Shown here: piece after piece, positions 43,211-51,600 of the stretch | Position numbering within the stretch: the stretch's first letter is position 1 | Layout: the number at the start of each line of letters is the position of its first letter | Translations under genes and position numbers: made by a program | Notes under the pieces: generated by a model | Told to the model about the DNA's origin: nothing | Database searches by the model: none | The model's input: the letters and a program-made list of their open reading frames with translations, nothing else | NCBI GenBank assembly: GCA_038525525.1 | Contig: JBCBHO010000001.1 | Span: 124,001 to 188,000, forward strand | DNA from: Shimia_B sp038525525 | GTDB taxonomy: Bacteria; Pseudomonadota; Alphaproteobacteria; Rhodobacterales; Rhodobacteraceae | Length of the DNA stretch: 64,000 nucleotides | Direction of reading: 5' to 3'

Positions 43211-43513
43211 ATGACCCCTTCTCGCACCACGCCCGCCCTGGGCGCGCTCGCCTACCTGACGACGTGCCTCGCGCTCGGCGCGTATTTCACTTTTGCAGCG
43301 GTCCAGGGGGATTTCGGCCTTTTCAAACGCGCGGAGGTGGAGGCCGAGGCGCGCATCCTGGGGGAGGAACTGTCGGAACTCTCCGCCGAGATCGCCGTTC
43401 TCGAGAATAAGACCCTGCGGCTGTCGGATACTTATCTTGATCTCGATCTTCTCGATGAACAGGCCCGTGACGTGCTGGGCCTCATCCGCGCCGACGAAAT
43501 CGTCGTCGAGTAG
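43211..43513 (+). CDS. ftsB: Septum formation initiator FtsB/DivIC family protein
   Basis: The 100-residue protein has one N-terminal transmembrane helix (ALAYLTTCLALGAYFTFAA) followed by a coiled coil (about residues 40-85: AEVEAEARILGEELSELSA, then IAVLENKTLRL) and a short tail LDEQARDVLGLIRADEIVV. This is the layout of FtsB, which joins FtsQ and FtsL to link the divisome to septal peptidoglycan synthesis. The ftsB gene between glycolytic genes and pdhA is conserved in alphaproteobacteria. ATG 43211 is preferred because the upstream codons do not look coding. Confidence 0.85.
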   Translation: MTPSRTTPALGALAYLTTCLALGAYFTFAAVQGDFGLFKRAEVEAEARILGEELSELSAEIAVLENKTLRLSDTYLDLDLLDEQARDVLGLIRADEIVVE

Positions 43514-43592
43514 GGCATTCGCCGCCAATCCCGCCAGAATTCGCCACGAGAGCCATGCAACAGGCGCATTGCCGCGTGCCACATGTCGTGGG

Positions 43593-43633
43593 TTAACGTC
43601 GCGTCGTGAATCGGGTACGGGATAGTTTAACGT
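43593..43633 (+). promoter_or_regulatory. Two TTAACGT repeats upstream of pdhA
   Basis: TTAACGT occurs at 43593-43599 and again at 43627-43633, in direct orientation 34 bp apart, within the 141-bp gap before pdhA. GTTAAC is itself palindromic. They may be binding sites of a regulator of the pyruvate dehydrogenase operon, or elements of its promoter. Confidence 0.35.
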
Positions 43634-43654
43634 TGAACCATCTGGGAGGAGCCG

Positions 43655-44677
43655 ATGGCCACGCGCAAGACCGCCGCAGCCAAAAAGGGCGCCAACGTCT
43701 CGAAGGACGAATTGCTCAACCACTACCGCGAGATGCTGTTGATCCGCCGCTTCGAGGAGAAGGCCGGTCAGCTCTACGGCATGGGCCTAATCGGGGGCTT
43801 CTGTCACCTCTATATCGGGCAGGAAGCCGTGGTGGTTGGTCTCGAGGCCGCTGCCGATGAAGGCGACAAGCGCGTCACCTCCTACCGCGACCACGGGCAC
43901 ATGCTCGCCTGCGGCAAGGACCCGAAAGGCGTCATGGCCGAGCTCACGGGCCGCGAGGGCGGCTACTCCAAGGGCAAGGGCGGCTCGATGCACATGTTCT
44001 CGAAAGAGAAGCACTTCTACGGCGGTCACGGCATCGTCGCAGCACAGGTGCCCATCGGCGCAGGGCTCGCCTTCTCCGACAAATACAAGGGCAACGACCG
44101 CGTCACCTTCGCCTATTTCGGCGACGGCGCCGCGAACCAGGGCCAGGTCTACGAGACTTACAACATGGCAGAACTCTGGGACCTGCCGGTCATCTTCGTC
44201 ATCGAGAACAACCAGTACGCCATGGGCACCAGCGTGAAGCGCTCCACGAAGTCGCCGTCGCTTTGGGAGCGGGGCGCCGCCTATGGCATCCCCGGCGAGC
44301 AAGTGGACGGGATGGACGTGCTCAAGGTGAAGGAAGCCGGCGAGAAGGCCATCGCGCACTGCCGAGCGGGCAAAGGCCCTTACATCCTCGAGGTCATGAC
44401 CTATCGCTACCGCGGTCACTCCATGTCCGACCCGGCGAAATACCGGACGCGCGACGAGGTCCAGAAGATGCGCGACGAGCGCGATCCGATCGAAAGCGTG
44501 CGCCAGATGCTGCTCACCGGCAAGCACGCCACCGAGGACGAGCTCAAGGCCATCGATAAGGACATCAAGGCCGTCGTGAACGAGGCCGCCGAGTTCTCCA
44601 AGGAGAGCCCCGAGCCCGCGCTCGAAGAGCTCTGGACCGATATCTACGCAGAAGAAGCGCCGCAGGAGATGGCATAA
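43655..44677 (+). CDS. pdhA: Pyruvate dehydrogenase E1 component, alpha subunit
   Basis: The 340-residue subunit binds thiamine diphosphate and decarboxylates pyruvate. It has RRFEEKAGQLYGMGLIGGFC, the ThDP motif GDGAANQGQVYETYNMAELW ending ENN, and the phosphorylation-loop-like YRYRGHSMSDPAKYRTRDE. It starts the complex operon: its stop overlaps the pdhB ATG by one base (TAATG). GGAGG lies 6 nt before ATG 43655. Confidence 0.96.
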   Translation: MATRKTAAAKKGANVSKDELLNHYREMLLIRRFEEKAGQLYGMGLIGGFCHLYIGQEAVVVGLEAAADEGDKRVTSYRDHGHMLACGKDPKGVMAELTGREGGYSKGKGGSMHMFSKEKHFYGGHGIVAAQVPIGAGLAFSDKYKGNDRVTFAYFGDGAANQGQVYETYNMAELWDLPVIFVIENNQYAMGTSVKRSTKSPSLWERGAAYGIPGEQVDGMDVLKVKEAGEKAIAHCRAGKGPYILEVMTYRYRGHSMSDPAKYRTRDEVQKMRDERDPIESVRQMLLTGKHATEDELKAIDKDIKAVVNEAAEFSKESPEPALEELWTDIYAEEAPQEMA

Positions 44678-44925
44678 TGGCTACCGAGATCCTGATGCCC
44701 GCCCTATCACCAACGATGGAAGAAGGTACGCTGGCCAAGTGGCTGGTGAAGGAAGGCGATACGATCGAATCCGGCATGATCCTTGCCGAAATCGAAACAG
44801 ACAAGGCCACGATGGAATTCGAGGCCGTCGATGAGGGCGTGATGGGAAAGATCATCGTCTCCGAGGGCACCGAGGGCGTGAAAGTGAACGCGCCCATCGC
44901 GGTCCTGCTGGAAGACGGTGAGGAT
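44677..44925 (+). repeat. Lipoyl-domain coding repeat, copy 1 (in pdhB)
   Basis: The first 83 codons of pdhB are a close copy of the first 83 codons of pdhC (46372-46620). Only eight residues differ in translation (positions 31, 34, 35, 60, 61, 62, 76 and 78). The DNA has diverged more than the protein. Confidence 0.85.
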
Positions 44926-46056
44926 GCCACCGCGGCCGAGGTCGAGGCCCCCAAGGAGGAGACGGCCCCTGCCCCCGCCGTGCTGAATGGCGCTGAGGGC
45001 AAGGTGGCGCCCTCGGCACCTGCCATGCCGGTGGAGTCGAAAGCCGTGGAGCCCGACGTGCCCGCGGGCACCGAGTTCAAGACGCAGACCGTGCGCGAAG
45101 CACTCCGCGATGCGATGTCCGAAGAGATGCGCCGGGACGACGCCGTCTATCTCATGGGCGAGGAGGTGGCCGAGTACCAGGGCGCCTACAAAGTCTCGCA
45201 GGGAATGCTGGACGAGTTCGGTGCCAAGCGTGTGATCGACACGCCGATCACGGAGCACGGTTTCGCCGGCATCGCTGTCGGGGCAGCCTTTGGCGGCCTG
45301 CGCCCGATCGTGGAGTTCATGACGTTCAACTTCGCGATGCAGGCGATCGACCAGATCATCAACTCCGCCGCCAAGACGCTTTACATGTCGGGCGGCCAAA
45401 TGGGTGCACCGATGGTCTTCCGCGGGCCCAATGGCGCGGCAGCCCGCGTGGCAGCGCAGCACAGCCAGGACTACGCGGCATGGTATTCGTCCGTCCCCGG
45501 CCTCAAGGTGGTGCAGCCCTACTCGGCCATGGACGCCAAGGGCCTTCTGAAGACCGCGATCCGGGACCCGAACCCGGTCATCTTCCTCGAGAACGAGATC
45601 CTTTACGGTCAGTCCTTTGAGGTGCCGGTGCTCGACGACTTCACCATCCCATTCGGGAAAGCGCGCATCTGGCGCGAGGGTGACGATGTCACGATCATCA
45701 GCTTCGGCATCGGGATGAAGTACGCGCTCGAAGCTGCTGATAAGCTTGCAGAAGAAGGTGTAAGCGCCGAGGTGCTCGACCTGCGGACGCTGCGCCCCAT
45801 CGACTACGGCGCCATCATCGCTTCCGTGCAGAAGACGAACCGCGTGGTGACCGTGGAAGAAGGCTTCCCCGTGGCCTCCATGGGCAATCACCTCAGCGCC
45901 TACATCATGACCCACGCCTTCGATTACCTCGACGCGCCGGTCATTAATTGCACGGGCAAGGATGTGCCCATGCCCTACGCGGCCAACCTGGAAAAGCATG
46001 CCCTCACCAGCACCGCAGAGGTGCTCGAGGCCGTGCGCCAGGTCACCTACCGCTGA
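44677..46056 (+). CDS. pdhB: Pyruvate dehydrogenase E1 component, beta subunit, with N-terminal lipoyl domain
   Basis: The 459-residue subunit has an unusual architecture seen in alphaproteobacteria: an N-terminal lipoyl domain (1-83, lipoylation Lys43 in ETDKATMEF), an Ala/Pro-rich linker (about 84-125), then the E1-beta catalytic region (about 135-459). The latter includes MGEEVAEYQGAYKVSQGM, DTPITEHGFAGIAVGAAFGG and EGFPVASMGNHLS. The lipoyl domain is nearly identical to that of pdhC (75 of 83 residues match by eye). It overlaps pdhA by one base. Confidence 0.96.
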   Translation: MATEILMPALSPTMEEGTLAKWLVKEGDTIESGMILAEIETDKATMEFEAVDEGVMGKIIVSEGTEGVKVNAPIAVLLEDGEDATAAEVEAPKEETAPAPAVLNGAEGKVAPSAPAMPVESKAVEPDVPAGTEFKTQTVREALRDAMSEEMRRDDAVYLMGEEVAEYQGAYKVSQGMLDEFGAKRVIDTPITEHGFAGIAVGAAFGGLRPIVEFMTFNFAMQAIDQIINSAAKTLYMSGGQMGAPMVFRGPNGAAARVAAQHSQDYAAWYSSVPGLKVVQPYSAMDAKGLLKTAIRDPNPVIFLENEILYGQSFEVPVLDDFTIPFGKARIWREGDDVTIISFGIGMKYALEAADKLAEEGVSAEVLDLRTLRPIDYGAIIASVQKTNRVVTVEEGFPVASMGNHLSAYIMTHAFDYLDAPVINCTGKDVPMPYAANLEKHALTSTAEVLEAVRQVTYR

Positions 46057-46066
46057 GGGTCTGCGC

Positions 46067-46357
46067 ATGTTCTGGCAGAAGAAAGAGGAAGGGGTCAGCA
46101 TCCAGAATCCGATGCTGATCGCCCTTCGCGTAGAGAATGCGCAGGAGACGGTGAGTGTACACCTCGATCCTGAGCAACTGGTCAATCCGGGCGAAGCGGG
46201 CGTGATGCTCGCAGATATCGGGCGCCACATGGCGCGCGCCCTCGCCCAGACCTCCTTTGACGGCAGTGAAGAGGAGGCGTTCCACCAGATCGCCAATATT
46301 TTCAACGCCGAAGCCAATGCCCCCACGCAGCCGCTCAAGGGCGGCCACGTTCAGTAG
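46067..46357 (+). CDS. DUF5076 domain-containing protein
   Basis: The 96-residue soluble protein (MFWQKKEEGVSIQNPMLIAL, then RVENAQETVSVHLDPEQL, GEAGVMLADIGRHMARALAQ and a helical end with EEEAFHQIANIFNAEA) matches DUF5076, a small alphaproteobacterial family of unknown role. It lies 10 nt after pdhB and 14 nt before pdhC on the same strand, so it must be cotranscribed with the pyruvate dehydrogenase genes. A part in complex assembly or regulation is plausible but not shown. Confidence 0.82.
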   Translation: MFWQKKEEGVSIQNPMLIALRVENAQETVSVHLDPEQLVNPGEAGVMLADIGRHMARALAQTSFDGSEEEAFHQIANIFNAEANAPTQPLKGGHVQ

Positions 46358-46371
46358 AGGGAGAAAATAAC

Positions 46372-46620
46372 ATGGCGACTGAAATCCTGATGCCCGCCCT
46401 CTCGCCCACGATGGAGGAAGGCACTCTCGCGAAATGGCTCGTCAAGGAGGGGGACACGATCTCCTCCGGCGACCTGCTCGCGGAAATCGAAACCGACAAG
46501 GCCACGATGGAGTTCGAGGCCGTCGACGAAGGCGTGATGGGAAAGATCCTCATCGCCGAGGGCACGGAGGGCGTGAAAGTCAACGCGCCCATAGCGATCC
46601 TTGTCGAAGATGGTGAGGAC
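46372..46620 (+). repeat. Lipoyl-domain coding repeat, copy 2 (in pdhC)
   Basis: Counterpart of the repeat at the start of pdhB. The two domains sit at the same end of adjacent genes, and both carry the lipoylation Lys. Confidence 0.85.
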
Positions 46621-47712
46621 GTGCCCGACAGCGCCAGTGAAAGCGCGCCGGTGCGCCCGGCGGCCGACGCACCCACGCCGGCGGAGGTTCAGGCCGTGAG
46701 CGAGCCCGCCACTGTTGGCGAAAGCACGACGCCGGTCGCGGCGGCGCCTGCGCCCTCGCCTGTCGCGTCTGGCGGTGACCGCGTCTTCGCCTCGCCTCTC
46801 GCGCGGCGCATTGCCAAGGACAAGGGCCTTGATCTCAGCTCTATCAAGGGCTCCGGGCCGCATGGTCGGATCATCAAGGCCGATGTGGAGAATGCGGAAA
46901 AGGCGCCCGCACCAGCCCCCGCTGCCGAAGCCTCGAAAGAAGCCCCGAAGGCAGCCGCACCCGCTGGCGCGATGCCGACAGGTCCGGGTGTCGATCAGGT
47001 CCGCAAGATGCTGGAGGGGCGCGAGACCGAAGAAGTCTCGCTAAACGGGATGCGCAAAACCGTCGCGAGCCGCCTCACCGAGGCGAAGCAGACGATCCCG
47101 CATTTCTACCTGCGTCGCGATATCAAGCTCGACGCGCTTCTGAAGTTCCGCAGCCAGCTCAACAAGCAGCTGGAGGCGCGCGGGGTGAAGCTCTCGGTCA
47201 ACGATTTCATCATCAAGGCCTGCGCGCTCGCGCTTCAGTCTGTTCCGGATGCCAATGCCGTTTGGGCTGGAGATCGCATCATCAAGCTGAAGCCGTCGGA
47301 TGTCGCGGTGGCCGTGGCCGTCGATGGCGGCCTCTTCACGCCGGTCCTGCAGGATGCCGACCAGCGATCACTCTCCGCGCTCTCCGCGCAGATGAAAGAT
47401 CTCGCCAGCCGTGCGCGGGACGGAAAGCTGAAGCCGCACGAATATGTCGGCGGTTCTTTTGCCATCTCTAATCTCGGCATGTTCGGCATCGACAACTTCG
47501 ACGCCGTCATCAATCCGCCCCACGGTGCCATCCTCGCGGTGGGCGCTGGCAAGAAGCAGCCCGTGGTGGGCGATGACGGAGAGCTTGGCGTGGCCACGGT
47601 CATGTCCGTGACGCTATCTGTAGATCACCGCGTGATCGACGGCGCGCTTGGCGCAGAGCTCCTGCAGCACATCGTGGATAACCTCGAGAACCCGCTGACG
47701 ATGCTGGCCTAA
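46372..47712 (+). CDS. pdhC: Pyruvate dehydrogenase E2, dihydrolipoamide acetyltransferase
   Basis: The 446-residue E2 core carries one lipoyl domain (1-83, Lys43), an Ala/Pro-rich linker, the peripheral subunit-binding domain (about 140-175: FASPLARRIAKDKGLDLSSI and GSGPHGRIIKADVE), a second linker, and the catalytic domain (about 220-446). The latter contains SRLTEAKQTIPHFYL and the active-site SVDHRVIDGALGAELL (catalytic His and Asp). It transfers the acetyl group to CoA and forms the core of the complex. E3 is not in the window. Confidence 0.96.
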   Translation: MATEILMPALSPTMEEGTLAKWLVKEGDTISSGDLLAEIETDKATMEFEAVDEGVMGKILIAEGTEGVKVNAPIAILVEDGEDVPDSASESAPVRPAADAPTPAEVQAVSEPATVGESTTPVAAAPAPSPVASGGDRVFASPLARRIAKDKGLDLSSIKGSGPHGRIIKADVENAEKAPAPAPAAEASKEAPKAAAPAGAMPTGPGVDQVRKMLEGRETEEVSLNGMRKTVASRLTEAKQTIPHFYLRRDIKLDALLKFRSQLNKQLEARGVKLSVNDFIIKACALALQSVPDANAVWAGDRIIKLKPSDVAVAVAVDGGLFTPVLQDADQRSLSALSAQMKDLASRARDGKLKPHEYVGGSFAISNLGMFGIDNFDAVINPPHGAILAVGAGKKQPVVGDDGELGVATVMSVTLSVDHRVIDGALGAELLQHIVDNLENPLTMLA

Positions 47713-47727
47713 AGGTAGAAGCCGTAT

Positions 47728-47751
47728 GGCCGGACGTTCAGGCGTCCGGCC
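47728..47751. terminator. Inverted repeat between the ends of pdhC and cysE
   Basis: Perfect 9-bp arms GGCCGGACG (47728-47736) and CGTCCGGCC (47743-47751) with a 6-nt loop. The cysE stop codon lies in the loop. It has no T-run on either side, so it may be a bidirectional 3' stabilising hairpin or a weak terminator shared by the converging genes. Confidence 0.45.
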
Positions 47752-48559
47752 CCGCGGAAACACTGAGAAGATGATCCATGAGCTGGGAGGGCTGATCGCA
47801 GCCCGCCTCGCCCACGATGCGAGCGGGTACACCCGCGACGGTCTTGCAGGGTGGCACGGGGTCGAGCACGACGGAGCCCGCGGCGATCCGGCTGCAATGG
47901 CCGATCTCGATATTGCCGAGCACCTTCGCCCCCGCCCCGATCAGCACACCGTCACGGATCTTGGGATGGCGGTCGTCATCTTCTTTACCGGTGCCGCCGA
48001 GCGTTACCGAATGCAGCATGGAGACATTGTCCCCGACCACCGCGGTCTCGCCGATCACGATGGAATGGGCGTGATCGATCATGATCCCCTTCCCGATCCG
48101 CGCGCCCGGGTGGATATCCACGCCGAAGACCTCGGAAGCCCGCGCCTGCACGAAGTAGGCAAGATCCTTGCGGCCTGAATTCCAGAGCCAATGCGCGATC
48201 CGATAAGCTTGCACGGCCTGATATCCCTTGAAGTACAGCACGGGCTGGATCATCCGGTGGCAAGCAGGGTCGCGTTCGAAGACCGCGACGAGATCCGCGC
48301 GTGCGGACATGCCGATGTCCGGCGACGCCTCGAAGGCCTCATCCACGATCTCGCGCAGAATCTGCTCCGACATTTCCGCGGAGGAGAGCTTGAGCGAGAT
48401 CCGGTAAGCCAGAGCATGCTCGAGCGTCGCGTGGTGCAGGATCGAGGAATGCACCAAACCGCCGAGGATGGGCTCCTCCGCGATCGCGTCATGCCCGTCC
48501 GCACACACCCGTGCCCAGACGGGGTCGAGTGTGCTGAGCTTTTGGTCCGTGACAGCCAT
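47738..48559 (-). CDS. cysE: Serine O-acetyltransferase
   Basis: The 273-residue enzyme acetylates serine to O-acetylserine, the carbon skeleton for cysteine. An N-terminal alpha-helical domain (about residues 1-130) precedes the left-handed hexapeptide beta-helix with VDIHPGARIGKGIMIDHAHS, the catalytic-site region and KVLGNIEIGHCSRIAAGSVV. I chose ATG 48559, which has GGAGGAGG 6 nt upstream. The C terminus ends in a helical tail. It is the next gene after g15 of the GTA cluster on the same strand, 69 nt away. Confidence 0.92.
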   Translation of the reverse strand: MAVTDQKLSTLDPVWARVCADGHDAIAEEPILGGLVHSSILHHATLEHALAYRISLKLSSAEMSEQILREIVDEAFEASPDIGMSARADLVAVFERDPACHRMIQPVLYFKGYQAVQAYRIAHWLWNSGRKDLAYFVQARASEVFGVDIHPGARIGKGIMIDHAHSIVIGETAVVGDNVSMLHSVTLGGTGKEDDDRHPKIRDGVLIGAGAKVLGNIEIGHCSRIAAGSVVLDPVPPCKTVAGVPARIVGEAGCDQPSQLMDHLLSVSAGPDA

Positions 48560-48581
48560 GGCGGCCTCCTCCATTTGCGCC

Positions 48582-48602
48582 GTGCCTACACAAAATAGGC
48601 AC
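48582..48602. promoter_or_regulatory. Inverted repeat between GTA g15 and cysE
   Basis: Arms GTGCCTA (48582-48588) and TAGGCAC (48596-48602) are separated by an A-rich 7-nt loop. On the minus strand this is a 7-bp hairpin with a T-rich loop, 27 nt after the g15 stop and 22 nt before cysE. It could mark the end of the GTA transcript, or be an operator in the cysE leader. No T-run follows the stem. Confidence 0.4.
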
Positions 48603-48628
48603 AAGCACGCAAACTTAAACGGAGAAGA

Positions 48629-51600
48629 TCACGTCACGGGGCACACAACACTCGGCCCAGGCCCGTATTTCTCTGAAATCTGAGACACTTCCACCTCGAG
48701 GCTACCCTGCGGGACCTCTCCCGCAGGGAGCGACCATTCCGGCGCGCTGGTGATTTCTTCGACCACCAAGACGCCGCCTTGGAGCAGGCTGACGCGGTAG
48801 CTTTCATTGGCCTCGCCCAGTGGCACGTCGCCGCCATCCCAGATGTCGCCGTCCACGCGGGTGCGGCGAATCCACTGGGCCTCAAGCGCCCCATCGCTCT
48901 TTCGCTTGGCACTGAGGTGCACGGGGGCATAGGGCCGGAGGCCGTTGCCGCGGAAGGCAAGCGTCGCCTCGCGATAGCTCGGATCATCGAAAGGGCGCCC
49001 GGATGGCCCGATGCGATACGTCTGGGAGACGTTCCTGCTGGTGCTCGGCAGATCGAGCAGGCGCACGGCTCCGTCAAGCAGGACGAAGACCGTCCCCGCC
49101 GACCACGTCGGGGGCATGAGGGCATCCGAACCGAGCTGCCCACGCAACAGGATTGTCAGATCATACGTGCTCTCGGCCACGAGCCGCGCCTCCTGGAACT
49201 GGATGATCTCCCAAGCATCCGCCGTGCCGTCTCCCAGCGCCGCGAGATTGCCGCCGGCCAGAAGCGCAGCCTCGGTGATGCTGCTCAACATCCCTTGTGT
49301 CAGGCGCACGCGGATCGTCGTGGCCCGGTCTTTGACGGCAAGGGGCCCAGCGGGAATGTCTTCCAGGACCTCACCGAGGGTTGCAGGCACATCGACAACA
49401 TCCAAGAGCTCGAAATCTTCGCCCGAGGGCGATGCAAATAGGGCAGCGACACCCGGCCAGTCGGAGGCCGTCGCGGCAATGCGCGGCGCATGGGGCGGCT
49501 CATCTCCGGTGATGAGCGGCAGGTCGAGATATGCCGCGAAGACGGGCAGCGGCGGCACGAAGTCCGACACGACCACCTCGGCCTCGAGATCGGCAGGCCG
49601 ATCATAGACCCCGGGCTCCACCCGGACAGCCTCCACCAGGCGCGCTTCGGTGTCCTCGACACGGTCAATGCGAAACCGCGCTTCGCCGCCAGCCTCCGGC
49701 AAGGCCACCACATCCCCCGCCCCCAGATGCGCCAGCGAGGGAGGCAGCGCAAACTCGGCACCGTCGCGCGCCAGTTTCGTCTCCGAAAGCCACCGTTCCG
49801 CGATCGCGCGCCCCTCTGCCCGCGTCAGAGCCAGCGGAAGCTCGGAGCTCGTTGTCGTGTGCAAGTCCTCGTCGGGGAACACGGCTTCGGCTGCCGCGGT
49901 TTCGAAGTCTCCGTCCACGTCCACGAAGGTCACCTGAACGCGCCCGGCGATCTCGGCATCGGCAGCCCGATCCCGTCGCAGGACCGGCTCTTCCCCACCA
50001 CGATAGACGAGCGCGCCTTCCTGTATGGCCTCCGTAACCTCACCGTCGCGATTGAAGAAATGTAGGGTGCCATCCCGCTCCACGGCGTCGAAGCCGTAGG
50101 CCAGCATGAGGGGCTGCAGCGCAGCCCGCGCGTCGCTCACATCGGTAACGACATAGCCGCGGACAAAGCCGAAGAGCCGGCTCACGTCAAATTCCGTAAC
50201 CCCGGAGCGCATGCAAATCTCGGCGACGACATCCGCAAGCGTCCGACCGGATGACCGGCCACTGATCCAATGGCCCCGCGCATGGTTCTCCCCGTCTGCC
50301 CATACATCGCGACGGCCCGGAAAATAAGGATAGGGCCTGGCATCCCAGCTCCAGACATGGGCCCGCGCGGTGTCGATCATCTGTCCGTCATAGGTGCTCG
50401 ATACCGGATTGTTCGCGCTGTTCTCCCAGTAGGTCGCCATGGCGCGCAGATACTGAAGCTGGATCAGCGGATCGCGCATCCCGTTGGAGAAATGCGGCAG
50501 ACTTGATTCCGAGGACTTGGGATCGAGAAACTTGTTGGGCTCGTTCGTCCCCTTGTCGATCGCCGCGCAGCCGAGCTCCGTGAAGCGGATTGGTTTCTCG
50601 GCGGGGCGCCAGTCTGTCGGGAAGGTCGCCCGGTTCCCGCCGACGCGTTCGTGGTGATAATTGCCCCACCAGTTGCGAATGTCCTTGAAGCGATAGACCC
50701 ACGGCTCATGGTGAGCGCCATCCGTAATGGGCGTCCTGATCTGGGCCTCGCGCGCCTGTGGCGAGGCATAGAAGAAGTCGTAGCCTTCTCCGCCCTCGAT
50801 GTTGCCCATCAGGTAGTCGAGGTCATAGATCGCGCCGGCCTCGGCATCGAGGTGGTCCGAGCCGCCTCTCCAATCGGAGAGCGGCATGTAGTTGTCGATC
50901 CCGATGAAATCGATGTCGTCATGCATCCAGAGCGGATCGAGATGAAAGTAGACATCGCCGGACCCGTCCTGGGGCTGGTACCCGAAATATTCCGACCAAT
51001 CGGCGGCGTAGCTGATCTTGCAGTCCGGCCCAAGGATCGCCCGACACTCCGCGGCCAGCACCATGAGAGCGGCCACGGCGGGAAAACTTCCCCCCGCGCC
51101 GCGGATGGTGGTGAGGCCCCGCATCTCGGACCCGATGCAAAACGCGTCGACGCCTCCAGCCGCTGCGCAGAGATGAGCGTAGTGCAAAATGAAGCGGCGA
51201 TAGCCGGTATCCGCGGGGCCGGTGTAGCTGACGCTCTTGCCGTCCACCACGAAATCCGATGCCTGGGCGATGCCCATGAAGGCCGCCACTTCGGCCTCCG
51301 CAGCGGCGGTCCCGTCGGGGCCACCCGGAGAGCCGGGCGCGAGCGAGGTCGTGATCCGCCCGCGCCAAGGCAGGGCCGGCTGGCTCTCGCCACCCCCATA
51401 GGGATCGGTCAGGCTGTTGCCCGCCTGCTGGGTCATGAGGATGAACGGGTAGAACATCACCTCGAGCCCCGCGTCCCTCGTGGCTTCGATCGCCTCCACC
51501 ACGGATTGGTCCGTGGGCGTTCCGCCATAGACCGGGCGGCCCGCATCATCGAGGGGCACGACCTCTGCCTCGGATCGGCTGATCCCTGCCACGCGCCAAG

